From NCBI RefSeq assembly GCF_016907655.1, contig NZ_JAFBCL010000001.1:4002001-4066000 (forward strand): a stretch of 64,000 nucleotides of DNA, read 5' to 3'. Shown piece by piece: positions 39,172 through 46,846 of this stretch. Made by a program: the position numbers and the translations under genes. The stretch's first letter is position 1; each line of letters begins with the position of its first letter. The stretch comes from Saccharothrix algeriensis. GTDB taxonomy: Bacteria; Actinomycetota; Actinomycetes; Mycobacteriales; Pseudonocardiaceae. Below the pieces are notes generated by a model. The model was not told the DNA's origin, searched no databases, and worked only from the letters and a program-made list of their open reading frames with translations.

Positions 39172-40062
39172 TCAGACCCCGATCGGGTGCCAGACCGTCT
39201 TCGACTCCAGGAACGCCCGCAGCCGCGCCAGGTCCGGTTCGCGGCCGAAGTCCTCCGCCGGCCGCGCCCGCAGCACGCGCTTCACGGTGCCCGCCGCCGA
39301 GCGCTCCAGGTCGGTCCGCAGCTCCGCCGGCGCGCCGGTCAGGTCCAGCGCGTTCACGTCGGCGTGCGAGGCCAGCCACGGCGCGATCTCCGCGGTCCGC
39401 CCGGTCAGGACGTTGACCACCCCGCCCGGCACGTCCGAGGTCGCCAGCACCTCCGCCAGCGTGATCGCGGGCAGCGGCCGGTCCTGCGAGGCCACCACCA
39501 CGGCGGTGTTGCCCGTCGCGATCACCGGGGCGAGCACGCTGACCAGGCCGAGCAGCGAGGACTGCTGCGGCGCGAGCACCGCCACCACCCCGGTCGGCTC
39601 CGGCACCGAGAACGAGAAGTACGGGCCCGCGACGGGGTTCGACGCGCCCAGCACGGAGGCGACCTTGTCGGTCCACCCGGCGTACCAGACCCAGCGGTCG
39701 ACCGCCGCGTCCACCAGCGCCTGCGCCTTCTTCGCCGCGACGCCCTCGGCCGCGCCGACCTCGGCGGTGAACTGCTCGCGCCGGCCCTCCAGCACCTCGG
39801 CCACCCGGTAGAGCACCTGGCCGCGGTTGTAGGCCGTCGCGCCGGACCACCCGGCGAACGCCTTGCGCGCCGCCGCGACGGCGTCGCGCGCGTCCTTGCG
39901 CGACCCCTGCGCGGCGTTGGCGAGGAACCCGCCCTTCGCGTCCGCCACCGGGTAGGACCGGCCCGACTCCGAGCGCGGGAACGCCCCGCCGACGTAGAGC
40001 TTGTACGTCTTCGCCACCGCGACCCGGCTCTCGGCCCGGCCGAGGGAGACCCGATCAGACAT
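39172..40062 (-). CDS. Truncated aldehyde dehydrogenase-like protein lacking the catalytic domain
   Basis: 296 residues; the ATG at 40062 overlaps the end of the full-length aldehyde dehydrogenase by 8 bases. It keeps the NAD-binding part of the ALDH fold (YVGGAFPRSESGRSYPV, VLAPQQSSLLGLVSVLAPVIATGNT, LPAITLAEVLATSDVPGGVVNVLTG). It ends where a normal enzyme would continue into the catalytic domain, so the active-site Cys and the ELGG glutamate are absent. It may be an inactive partner subunit of the neighbouring enzyme or a decaying paralogue. The open frame and tight coupling argue for expression. Confidence 0.85.
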   Translation of the reverse strand: MSDRVSLGRAESRVAVAKTYKLYVGGAFPRSESGRSYPVADAKGGFLANAAQGSRKDARDAVAAARKAFAGWSGATAYNRGQVLYRVAEVLEGRREQFTAEVGAAEGVAAKKAQALVDAAVDRWVWYAGWTDKVASVLGASNPVAGPYFSFSVPEPTGVVAVLAPQQSSLLGLVSVLAPVIATGNTAVVVASQDRPLPAITLAEVLATSDVPGGVVNVLTGRTAEIAPWLASHADVNALDLTGAPAELRTDLERSAAGTVKRVLRARPAEDFGREPDLARLRAFLESKTVWHPIGV

Positions 40063-41482
40063 CGAGGTACGCCTCCAGTCCCGCGCGACCGCCCTCGCGG
40101 CCGAACCCCGACTCCCGGTACCCGCCGAACGGCGCGGTCGGGTCGAACCGGTTGAAGGTGTTCGCCCACACCACCCCGGCGCGCATCTTCTGCGCCGCCC
40201 ACAGGATGCGGGAGCCCTTCTCGGTCCAGACACCCGCCGACAGCCCGTACGGCGTGTTGTTCGCCTTCGCCACGGCCTCGTCGGGTGTGCGGAAGGTCAG
40301 CACCGACAGCACCGGGCCGAAGATCTCCTCGCGCGCGATCCGCATCGCCTGCGACACGTTGGAGAACACCGTCGGCGCGAAGTAGAAACCCTTGTCCGGC
40401 AACGGGCACGACGACGTCCACCGCTGCGCGCCTTCGGCCTCGCCGGACTCGGTCAGCTCCCGGATCCGCACCAGCTGCTCGCGCGAGTTGATCGCGCCGA
40501 CGTCGGTGTTCTTGTCCAGCGGGTCGCCGACCCGCAGCGTCGAGATCCGCGCCCGCAGCTTCTCCAGCAGCTCCTCGGCCACCGACTCCTGCACCAGCAG
40601 GCGCGAGCCGGCGCAGCACACGTGGCCCTGGTTGAAGAAGATGCCGTTGACGATGCCCTCGACGGCCTGGTCCAGCGGCGCGTCGTCGAAGACGATGTTG
40701 GCGGCCTTGCCGCCCAGCTCCAGGGTCAGCCTGCGCCCGCTGCCCGCGAGCTGCCGCTGGATGACCTTGCCGACCTCGGTGGACCCGGTGAACGCGACCT
40801 TGTCCACGTCCGGGTGCGACACGACGGCCGCGCCCACGTCACCGGCGCCCGGCAGGACGTTGACCACGCCGGGCGGCAGGTCGGCCTGCTGGATGATCTC
40901 CGCCAGCACCAGCGCGGTCAGCGGCGTGGTCTCGGCGGGCTTGAGCACGACGGTGTTGCCGCACGCCAGCGCGGGCGCGATCTTCCACGCCGCCATCATG
41001 ATCGGGAAGTTCCACGGGATCACCTGGCCCGCGACGCCCAGCGGGCGCGGCGCGGGCCCGAACCCGGCGTAGCCGAGCTTGTCCGCCCACCCCGCGTGGT
41101 AGAAGAAGTGCGCCGCGGCCGTCGGCACGTCGACGTCGCGCGACTCCTTGATCGGCTTGCCGTTGTCCAGCGACTCGAGCACGGCCAGCTCCCGCGCGCG
41201 CTCCTGGACCAGCCGCGCGATGCGGAAGATGTACTTGGCGCGCTCGGCGCCGGGCATCCGGCCCCACACCCGTTCGTAGGCCCGGCGGGCGGCCTTCACG
41301 GCGCGGTCCACGTCGGCGGGCGCGGCGGTGGAGACCTCCGCCAGGACCTCCTCCGTGCCGGGGTCGACGGACTTGAGCGGTTCGCCGGAACCCTCGACGA
41401 ACTGGCCGTCCACGAACATCCGGTAGGTCGGCTTGAGGTTCGCGATGTCCCGCGACTCGGGCGCGGGAGCGTATTCCCACAT
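40055..41482 (-). CDS. Aldehyde dehydrogenase, NAD(P)-dependent
   Basis: 475 residues, ATG at 41482 one base after the deoC stop. It is a full-length ALDH: IPWNFPIMMAAWKIAPALACGNT, FTGSTEVGK, LELGGKAA with the general-base Glu, and GHVCCAGSRL with catalytic C289, followed by EEIFGPVLSV and FGGYRESGFGREGG. Because it directly follows deoC, whose product is acetaldehyde, the likely reaction is acetaldehyde to acetate (context inference). It is followed by a truncated paralogue. Confidence 0.93.
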   Translation of the reverse strand: MWEYAPAPESRDIANLKPTYRMFVDGQFVEGSGEPLKSVDPGTEEVLAEVSTAAPADVDRAVKAARRAYERVWGRMPGAERAKYIFRIARLVQERARELAVLESLDNGKPIKESRDVDVPTAAAHFFYHAGWADKLGYAGFGPAPRPLGVAGQVIPWNFPIMMAAWKIAPALACGNTVVLKPAETTPLTALVLAEIIQQADLPPGVVNVLPGAGDVGAAVVSHPDVDKVAFTGSTEVGKVIQRQLAGSGRRLTLELGGKAANIVFDDAPLDQAVEGIVNGIFFNQGHVCCAGSRLLVQESVAEELLEKLRARISTLRVGDPLDKNTDVGAINSREQLVRIRELTESGEAEGAQRWTSSCPLPDKGFYFAPTVFSNVSQAMRIAREEIFGPVLSVLTFRTPDEAVAKANNTPYGLSAGVWTEKGSRILWAAQKMRAGVVWANTFNRFDPTAPFGGYRESGFGREGGRAGLEAYLDV

Positions 41483-41483
41483 G

Positions 41484-42449
41484 TCAGTCCACCGTCACGT
41501 AATCGGGGCCGCTGTAGTGGCCCTCCAACTGGGTGCGCCGCTGCATCAGCAGGTCGTTGAGCAGCGTCGACGCGCCGAACCGGAACAGCGCGGGGGTCAG
41601 CCACTCGGGGCCGGCCACCTCGTGCACCGCCACCAGGTACTTGATGGCGTCCTTGGTGCTGCGGATGCCGCCGGCGGGCTTGACCCCGCGCAGGTCGCCG
41701 GTCCGGTCGCGCCAGTCGCGCACGGCCTGGAGCATCACGTGCGCCACCGGCAGCGTCGCGGCCGGCGACACCTTGCCGGTGGAGGTCTTGATGAAGTCGC
41801 CGCCCGCGAGCAGCGCCAGCCAGGACGCCCGTCGCACGTTGTCGTAGGTCGCGAGTTCGCCGGTCTCCAGGATCACCTTGAGGTGCGCGTCCCCGCAGGC
41901 GTGCCGGACCTGCACGATCTCGTCGAACACCTGCCCGTACCGGCCGGACAGGAAGGCGCCCCGGTCGATCACCATGTCGACCTCGGTGGCGCCCGCGTCG
42001 ACCGCGAACGCGGTGTCGGCCAGCTTGACCTTCAGCGACGACCGCCCGGACGGGAACGCGGTCGCGACCGAGGCGACGCCGACCCCGGTGCCCCGCAGCT
42101 CGTCCGCCGCGGTCTCGACCATGTCCGGGTAGACGCACACCGCCGCGACCCTGGGCACGTCCGGCCGCTCCGGGTCGGGCCGGCGCGCCTTGGCCGCCAG
42201 CGAGCGGACCTTGCCGGGCGTGTCCGCGCCCTCCAGCGTGGTGAGGTCGACCATCGAGATCGCGGTGTCGATGGCCCACCGCTTGGCGTCCTTCTTGATG
42301 CTGCGCGTGCCCAGGCCGGCCGCGCGCTGCTCCACCCCGACCTGGTCGACACCGGGCAGCCCGTGCAGGAACCGGCGCAGCGACGCGTCGTCGCGCACCG
42401 CGTCCGCGAGCGCCGGCGGCAACGACGGCGCAGTCGATGTGGCAGCCAT
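41484..42449 (-). CDS. deoC: Deoxyribose-phosphate aldolase
   Basis: 321 residues, ATG at 42449. It cleaves 2-deoxyribose-5-phosphate to acetaldehyde and glyceraldehyde-3-phosphate. DeoC motifs are present: VAAVCVYPDMV, VATAFPSGRSSLKVK, GATEVDMVIDRGAF (catalytic Asp), KVILETGEL and FIKTSTGK with the Schiff-base Lys, then GVKPAGGIRS. It is the first gene of a three-gene minus-strand operon with two ALDH genes. It completes the breakdown of the deoxyribose-1-phosphate made by DeoA and DeoD. Confidence 0.96.
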   Translation of the reverse strand: MAATSTAPSLPPALADAVRDDASLRRFLHGLPGVDQVGVEQRAAGLGTRSIKKDAKRWAIDTAISMVDLTTLEGADTPGKVRSLAAKARRPDPERPDVPRVAAVCVYPDMVETAADELRGTGVGVASVATAFPSGRSSLKVKLADTAFAVDAGATEVDMVIDRGAFLSGRYGQVFDEIVQVRHACGDAHLKVILETGELATYDNVRRASWLALLAGGDFIKTSTGKVSPAATLPVAHVMLQAVRDWRDRTGDLRGVKPAGGIRSTKDAIKYLVAVHEVAGPEWLTPALFRFGASTLLNDLLMQRRTQLEGHYSGPDYVTVD

Positions 42450-42542
42450 GCGACCGAGTCTAGGCGGAGTGGGACACCCGTCCCAAGTGAGCGCATCCGC
42501 GCAGGTCAGGCGGCTTGCGGGTCCGATCGGGACGGCCGCCGG

Positions 42543-43193
42543 TCAGCTTTCCAGCTCGTCTCGCTTGGAGCCCTTGACCTTCTTGCGCTTGGGGCGGCGC
42601 ACCTCGACGCCGCCCATGATCGCGACGCCGGTGACCCGCACGACCGGCCCGCCGGGGATCGTCGGGGTCTTGTGCGTGGCGTCGTCGAACGCGCCCATGA
42701 TCCCGGCGCCGTCGACCCGCACGGTGATGTCCTCGGGCACGTAGATCTCCACGCCGCCCCAGAACGCGAACACGTTGATCGTCGTCTCGGCCTGTTCGAA
42801 GCGGGCCTTGGACAGGTCCAGCAACACCCCGCCCATGATCGCCACCACGGTGTGGTTCGCCGGCACGACCCAGTCGCCCTTGCGGTCGACCCCGGACCAG
42901 AACGCGATGGACGTCGTGGGGCCCGGCGTGCCGCCGATGCGCGACGCCGGCAGGTTCTGCCGGGAAGGCATGGGCGAGGGCAGGTTGGTGGTGGTCGGCA
43001 GCCCGAGGTCGGCGGTGAGCGGGGCCAGGTCGCCGTAGGTCTTGGCGGCGTACACCGCCCCCAGCCGCTCGTCCAGCTCGTGCAGGTCGAGCCTGCCCTC
43101 GCCGTGGGCCTGCTGGAGCACCTTCGCGACGGTCTCGCGGTCGGCGTCCGAGGCTCGCATCCGACTGGGGTCCGGCACCAACTCGTCGCTCAC
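42543..43193 (-). CDS. DUF1707 protein with C-terminal LiaF-like domain
   Basis: 216 residues from GTG 43193. Residues 8-62 are DUF1707 (PSRMRASDADRETVAKVLQQAHGEGRLDLHELDERLGAVYAAKTYGDL). The C-terminal half has the repeated GG beta pattern of LiaF-like/DUF2154 cell-wall stress domains (TVVAIMGGVLLDL, INVFAFWGGVEIYVPE, GAGIMGAFDD, GVAIMGGVEVRR). There is no membrane segment, so it is probably cytoplasmic. In other actinomycetes such proteins are linked to envelope stress, but no partner kinase is adjacent here. Confidence 0.85.
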   Translation of the reverse strand: MSDELVPDPSRMRASDADRETVAKVLQQAHGEGRLDLHELDERLGAVYAAKTYGDLAPLTADLGLPTTTNLPSPMPSRQNLPASRIGGTPGPTTSIAFWSGVDRKGDWVVPANHTVVAIMGGVLLDLSKARFEQAETTINVFAFWGGVEIYVPEDITVRVDGAGIMGAFDDATHKTPTIPGGPVVRVTGVAIMGGVEVRRPKRKKVKGSKRDELES

Positions 43194-43247
43194 ACGGGTG
43201 AGTTTAGGAGGGCTGGGGTCGTTTGACGACCGAATCGGGGGTACGGC

Positions 43248-43400
43248 CTAGCGGGCGAGCGCCCGCCAGTCGACCCGCGGGAAGACCAGCACCGGACCGT
43301 CGGGGTTCTTCGAGTCGCGGACGGCGACGGCCGGGCCGAGGCGCCGGACCTCGACGCAGTTCGCCTGGCTGCTGCTGTGGCTGCTCTTGCGCCAAGTCAT
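43248..43400 (-). CDS. DUF397 protein (small, paired with the upstream HTH regulator)
   Basis: 50 residues from ATG 43400, with GAGGAG eight bases upstream. An in-frame ATG at 43421 that overlaps the HTH stop (ATGA) would add seven residues. It reads MTWRKSSHSSSQANCVEV, then VRDSKNPDGPVLVFPRVDWRAL, the DUF397 signature (WRKSS, NCVEV, VRDSK, P.L.F). DUF397 proteins are the usual partners of Scr1-type XRE/DUF5753 regulators in actinomycetes, and the arrangement here is the canonical pair. Confidence 0.93.
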   Translation of the reverse strand: MTWRKSSHSSSQANCVEVRRLGPAVAVRDSKNPDGPVLVFPRVDWRALAR

Positions 43401-43417
43401 CGCGTGCACTCCTCGGG

Positions 43418-44254
43418 TCATGTCAAGCCGCCGGCGGCCTCGGCGATCAACCCCACCGACTCGTCGGGTGGCAAGGCCAAGGTACGGAGCCGTTCCCAGG
43501 TGTCCCTAGCGCCTTCCAGGTGGACTTCCTCCTCCAGGAAGGCGCTGGTGTGCCGGCTTTCGACGTAGAGCAGGCCCGGTTGGTCGGCGAAGTCCAGGAG
43601 CAGGAACGGCCCTTCCAGCCCGGCGTGCGCCCTGCTCGTGAACGGGACGACCTGGACCTCGACGTTCTGCCGGTCGGACAGCGCGACCAGGTGCCGGAGC
43701 TGCCGGCGCATCATGGTCGGCTCACCCAGCGGTCGTCGGATCACCGCCTCGTCGACGATCAGGTGCACGTGCGTTCGGCCGAGGATCACCTGACGCCCCA
43801 TGCGGGTGGCCACCAGCGCGTCCAGTTCGGCCTCGGTCAGCCCGGGGTTGCCGCCTCGGATGATCGTCCGCGCGTAGTCCGGGGTTTGCGCGAGCCCCGG
43901 CACCAACAGCGGTTCGTAGTTGTGCAGCGCGCAGGTCTGCCCCTCGAAGTCGATGAGGTTCTTCCAGTTGCCGGGCAGCTTCCCGTGGATGGTGTGCCAG
44001 TTCCGGTCCTCTCCGGCGCGCACCAGCGCGACCAGGTCTTGCCGCAACTTGGCGGGCGCCTGCAGGAAACCGAGGATCGCGGCGACCTCGTCCGCGTACA
44101 GCCCCCGGTTCGCCGTCTCCATCCGACTGATCTTGCTCTCCGAGCAGCCGATGGCGCCGGCCACCTCGGCGCAGCTCAACCCCCTGGCCAAGCGCAGCGC
44201 CCGCAATTCCGTCGATACCCGTCGCTGCCGGACGGATGCCCCCTTGCGCGTCAT
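43418..44254 (-). CDS. XRE-family HTH regulator with DUF5753 domain
   Basis: 278 residues from ATG 44254, with AAGGAGGG about 11 bases upstream; the longer reading starts inside that ribosome site. Residues 10-65 form an XRE helix-turn-helix (LRALRLARGLSCAEVAGAIGCSESKISRMETANRG). The rest is DUF5753 (NYEPLLVPGLAQTPDYARTII, RQVILGR, VIRRPLG, MRRQLRHLVALS, VQVVPF, AGLEGPFLLLDF, LYVESRH). With the coupled DUF397 gene it forms the common actinomycete regulator pair. A divergent 67-residue gene starts 97 bases away. Confidence 0.93.
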   Translation of the reverse strand: MTRKGASVRQRRVSTELRALRLARGLSCAEVAGAIGCSESKISRMETANRGLYADEVAAILGFLQAPAKLRQDLVALVRAGEDRNWHTIHGKLPGNWKNLIDFEGQTCALHNYEPLLVPGLAQTPDYARTIIRGGNPGLTEAELDALVATRMGRQVILGRTHVHLIVDEAVIRRPLGEPTMMRRQLRHLVALSDRQNVEVQVVPFTSRAHAGLEGPFLLLDFADQPGLLYVESRHTSAFLEEEVHLEGARDTWERLRTLALPPDESVGLIAEAAGGLT

Positions 44255-44270
44255 GGCCAGAGAATCCCTC

Positions 44271-44287
44271 CTTGCCACCGGGGCAAG
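44271..44287. promoter_or_regulatory. Inverted repeat near the HTH regulator start (candidate autoregulatory operator)
   Basis: CTTGCC (44271-44276) and GGCAAG (44282-44287) are perfect arms with a five-base spacer, upstream of the regulator's ATG and next to its ribosome site. Confidence 0.4.
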
Positions 44288-44350
44288 AAAGGGCTGTCAC
44301 CCGAAGGTGCGCGTTGCAGGACCCGCTCGCAAGGCGGGACCGTATTCCGC

Positions 44351-44554
44351 ATGGAGCAGAGCTGGCAGATCACCGGGACCTACGCCGACTGGCGGTTGAC
44401 CGTCGACGTCCTCCCGCCGGAGGGGGAATTCTCCGGCGCGCCGCTGCCCGCGCCGGACTTCGCGTCGCTGGCCGAGCACTTCCGGGTGGTGGTGGAAATG
44501 ACCGAGGCCCACCGGGAACTGGACCGGATCACCGCGCGGAATGGTTGCGCGTGA
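44351..44554 (+). CDS. Small hypothetical protein divergent from the HTH/DUF397 pair
   Basis: 67 residues from ATG 44351, beginning MEQSWQITGTYADWRLTVD and ending ELDRITARNGCA. It is acidic with no signal peptide, and combines a beta-rich first half with a short helix (FASLAEHFRVVVEMTEAHREL). I do not recognise it. Its position, divergent from an XRE/DUF5753 regulator with a palindrome between, suggests control by that regulator (inference). Confidence 0.6.
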   Translation: MEQSWQITGTYADWRLTVDVLPPEGEFSGAPLPAPDFASLAEHFRVVVEMTEAHRELDRITARNGCA

Positions 44555-44663
44555 GCAACGGGCGGTCGGGTGGAAAGGGTTGGCGGTGTGCCTGCCGCCG
44601 GAGGGACCGGGCCGACCGCGCGGCGCGGGGGAGCGAGCCGCCGGGCATCGCCGGCTCGTGCCA

Positions 44664-44669
44664 CATACT
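44664..44669 (+). promoter_or_regulatory. -10-like hexamer of upp (leaderless start)
   Basis: CATACT ends eight bases before the upp ATG, so transcription would begin at or just before the start codon. No ribosome site is present. add and deoD show the same layout. Confidence 0.5.
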
Positions 44670-44677
44670 GTTCGACC

Positions 44678-45301
44678 ATGGACGTCGTCGTTGTCGACCA
44701 CCCCCTCGCGCGTGCGCGGCTCACCACGATGCGCGACGCGCGCACCGACAACGCGGCTTTCCGCGCCGCGCTGCACGAGCTGACCGTGATGCTGGTGTAC
44801 GAGGCCACCCGCGACGCCCCGGTCGCCGAGGAGCGCGTGCACACCCCGATCGCCCGCACCACCGGCTACCGGCTGGCCAACCCGCCCCTGCTGGTGCCCG
44901 TGCTGCGCGCCGGCCTGGGGATGGCCGACCAGGCGCACCGGCTGATCCCGGACGCGCAGATGGGTTTCGTCGGCCTGGCGCGCGACGAGGAGACCCTGCT
45001 GCCGACGCCGTACATGGAATCGCTGCCCGAGTCGTTGGACGGCCGCCCGGTGCTGGTGCTGGACCCGATGCTGGCGACCGGCGGTTCGATGGCGCACACG
45101 ATCCGGCTGCTGACCGACCGCGGGGCGACCGACGTGACGGCGGTGTGCGCGCTGGCCGCGCCGGAAGGCATCCGGCACCTGGCGGACTCGGGTTTGCCGG
45201 TGCGGTTGGTGACGGCCAGCGTGGACGAGCGGTTGAACGACTCGGGGTTCATCGTCCCGGGGCTCGGTGATGCCGGTGACCGCCAGTACGGTGCGGTTTA
45301 G
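44678..45301 (+). CDS. upp: Uracil phosphoribosyltransferase
   Basis: 207 residues, ATG at 44678. It converts uracil and PRPP to UMP. Family landmarks are present: [13 protein letters not shown] at the start, [23 protein letters not shown], the PRPP loop [14 protein letters not shown], and the uracil-binding C-terminus [19 protein letters not shown]. It recycles uracil released from deoxyuridine/uridine by the phosphorylases of the salvage genes. It is followed by a 19-bp tandem repeat and a palindromic repeat carrying an IS. Confidence 0.97.
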   Translation: MDVVVVDHPLARARLTTMRDARTDNAAFRAALHELTVMLVYEATRDAPVAEERVHTPIARTTGYRLANPPLLVPVLRAGLGMADQAHRLIPDAQMGFVGLARDEETLLPTPYMESLPESLDGRPVLVLDPMLATGGSMAHTIRLLTDRGATDVTAVCALAAPEGIRHLADSGLPVRLVTASVDERLNDSGFIVPGLGDAGDRQYGAV

Positions 45302-45310
45302 GGTTTGTAC

Positions 45311-45348
45311 GGGTTGGTTGTTGCGGTGCGGGTTGGTTGTTGCGGTGC
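45311..45348. repeat. 19-bp perfect tandem duplication
   Basis: GGGTTGGTTGTTGCGGTGC occurs twice head to tail (45311-45329, 45330-45348) just after the upp stop. Role unknown. Confidence 0.9.
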
Positions 45349-45536
45349 GGATCTCGGTGGAAAAGATTAAAGAGTCCTCGCCGGACGGGCAGGCCGCCAA
45401 GGAGGAGGAAGAGCAAGAGCGGTCGTGTTCTCCCCGCATGGCCTGTCTAAAGACGACCATGCTTTCTTGGGGGGTGCAAGCGAAAAGCGTGCTTGCACCC
45501 CCCAAGAAAGCATGGCAGCCCTCCGGGCAGGCCATA

Positions 45537-46711
45537 CTGATCTTCAATTGTTGGGGTCTGTGGTGGCTTGTGTCGGTGGGTGGGGCTGTCCCGGGGGTAC
45601 CCGTGGGGTATGCGCTATCCCGATGGTGGTGGCCTGACCGGACGGGAACGGGCCCGACGTGAGGCGGTGCGGATGCAGGCCGCCGACTGGTTCGAGCGTG
45701 GTGTGGGCGCCTGCGAGGTCGCTCGTGGTCTGCGGGTGTCGACCAAGTCCGCCTATGCCTGGCGGCGTTTGTGGCGTGCCGGGGGCCGGCAGGCCCTGCG
45801 CTCCAGGGGGCCGGGCGGGCCGGACTGCCGTCTGGACCGGGCCCGGCTCGACCGGCTGGTCCAGGCCCTGGAGCAGGGGCCGGCCGCCCACGGGTACACC
45901 GAGGATCGACGCTGGACCCTGGCCAGGGTCGCGGAGCTGGTCGCGCGGTTGTTCGCGGTGCGCTACACCCCGGCCGGGATGTCGCTGGTGCTGCACCGCA
46001 TCGGTTACAGCCCCCAGGTGCCGGCCCGGCGGGCCGACCGCCGTGACGAGGCCGCGGTCACCGCCTGGCGGCGGGAGTCGTGGGCGCGGGGAAAACCCTA
46101 GCCGCGGACCTGGGCGCCTGGTTGTGCTTCGAGGACGAGACCGGCTGCAACACCCGCCCGCACAAGGCCCGCACCTGGGCAAGGCGCGGCCACACCCCGG
46201 TCCTGCCCTACTGGGCCGGTTCCCAGGGTCGGATCTCGGTGGCCGGCCTGCTCTGCGTCAAACCCGGCGAACGCACCCGGCTGCTGCACCGGGTGCTCGT
46301 GCACCACCGCCGCCGCAGCCCGCCGGCCCCGCGCAGCTTCCTCGAGCGGCACTACCTCGCGCTGCTGGACGACGCCCACCGTCGCCTGGGCGGCCCGATC
46401 GTGCTGATCTGGGACAACCTCGACCGGCACATCAGCGCCCGGATACGGCCCGCCCTCGCCGCCCGGGACTGGCTGCACGTGATCCGACTACCCGCCTACG
46501 CCCCGGAACTCAACCCGGTGGAAGGGGTGTGGTCACACCTCAAACGCGGTCTGGCCAACCTCGCCCCCGTCGGTCTGAACGACCTGGTCCCGATCGTGCG
46601 CCGCCGACTCCGCCTCATCCGGAACCGGCCCGACCTGCTCGACGGATTCCTCGCCCACACCGGCCTGACCCTCACCCCCGAACCAACCTGACCCCAACAA
46701 TTGAAGATCAG
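45537..46711 (+). mobile_element. IS630-family insertion sequence, complete (1175 bp)
   Basis: It has perfect 20-bp terminal inverted repeats (45537-45556 and 46692-46711, starting CTGATCTTCAATTG) and is flanked on both sides by TA, the IS630/Tc1 target duplication. It contains a two-frame transposase with an intact DDE half. It sits inside the outer arm of a palindromic repeat. Perfect ends and open frames suggest recent insertion and a possibly still mobile element. Confidence 0.96.
45610..46691 (+). CDS. IS630-family transposase made by -1 frameshift (OrfA 45610-46101, OrfB 46080-46691)
   Basis: OrfA (163 residues, MRYPDGGGLTGRERARRE) carries the helix-turn-helix (GVGACEVARGLRVSTKSAYAWRRLW) and the winged-helix region. 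OrfB carries the DDE catalytic core: D in WLCFEDETG, D in PIVLIWDNLDRH and E in YAPELNPVEGVWSHLKR. The frames overlap by 22 bases with OrfB at -1. The heptamer G GGA AAA at 46089-46095, in OrfA phase and just before its TAG, is a canonical -1 slippery site, so a fused transposase is expected. A separate GTG start at 46080 for OrfB is less likely. Confidence 0.93.
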
Positions 46712-46846
46712 TACGGGGAGAACACGAGGACATCGGTCTGCACGGCGCGTGCCGAGGCTTTCGGGCTGTGCTGCGGTGTTGGGCCGAACGAGTGGCTGTG
46801 GTGGGTTGTCCGCAGTGGTCGGCGGGGGGTGATCCAGGGTGTGGGG

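Larger units (their letters stand above)
45424..46726. repeat. Nested palindrome B, copy 3, split by an IS
   Basis: Outer left arm is 45424-45445 and the inner arms are 45457-45481 and 45491-45515 (perfect 25 bp). The outer right arm begins at 45528, breaks at TA 45535-45536, and resumes at TA 46712-46713 to 46726. Removing the IS and one TA restores CAGGCCATACGGGGAG exactly as in copies 1 and 2. About 60 conserved bases (AGAGTCCTCGCCGGACGGGC...) precede it, as in the other copies. Palindrome A is absent here. Confidence 0.92.
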
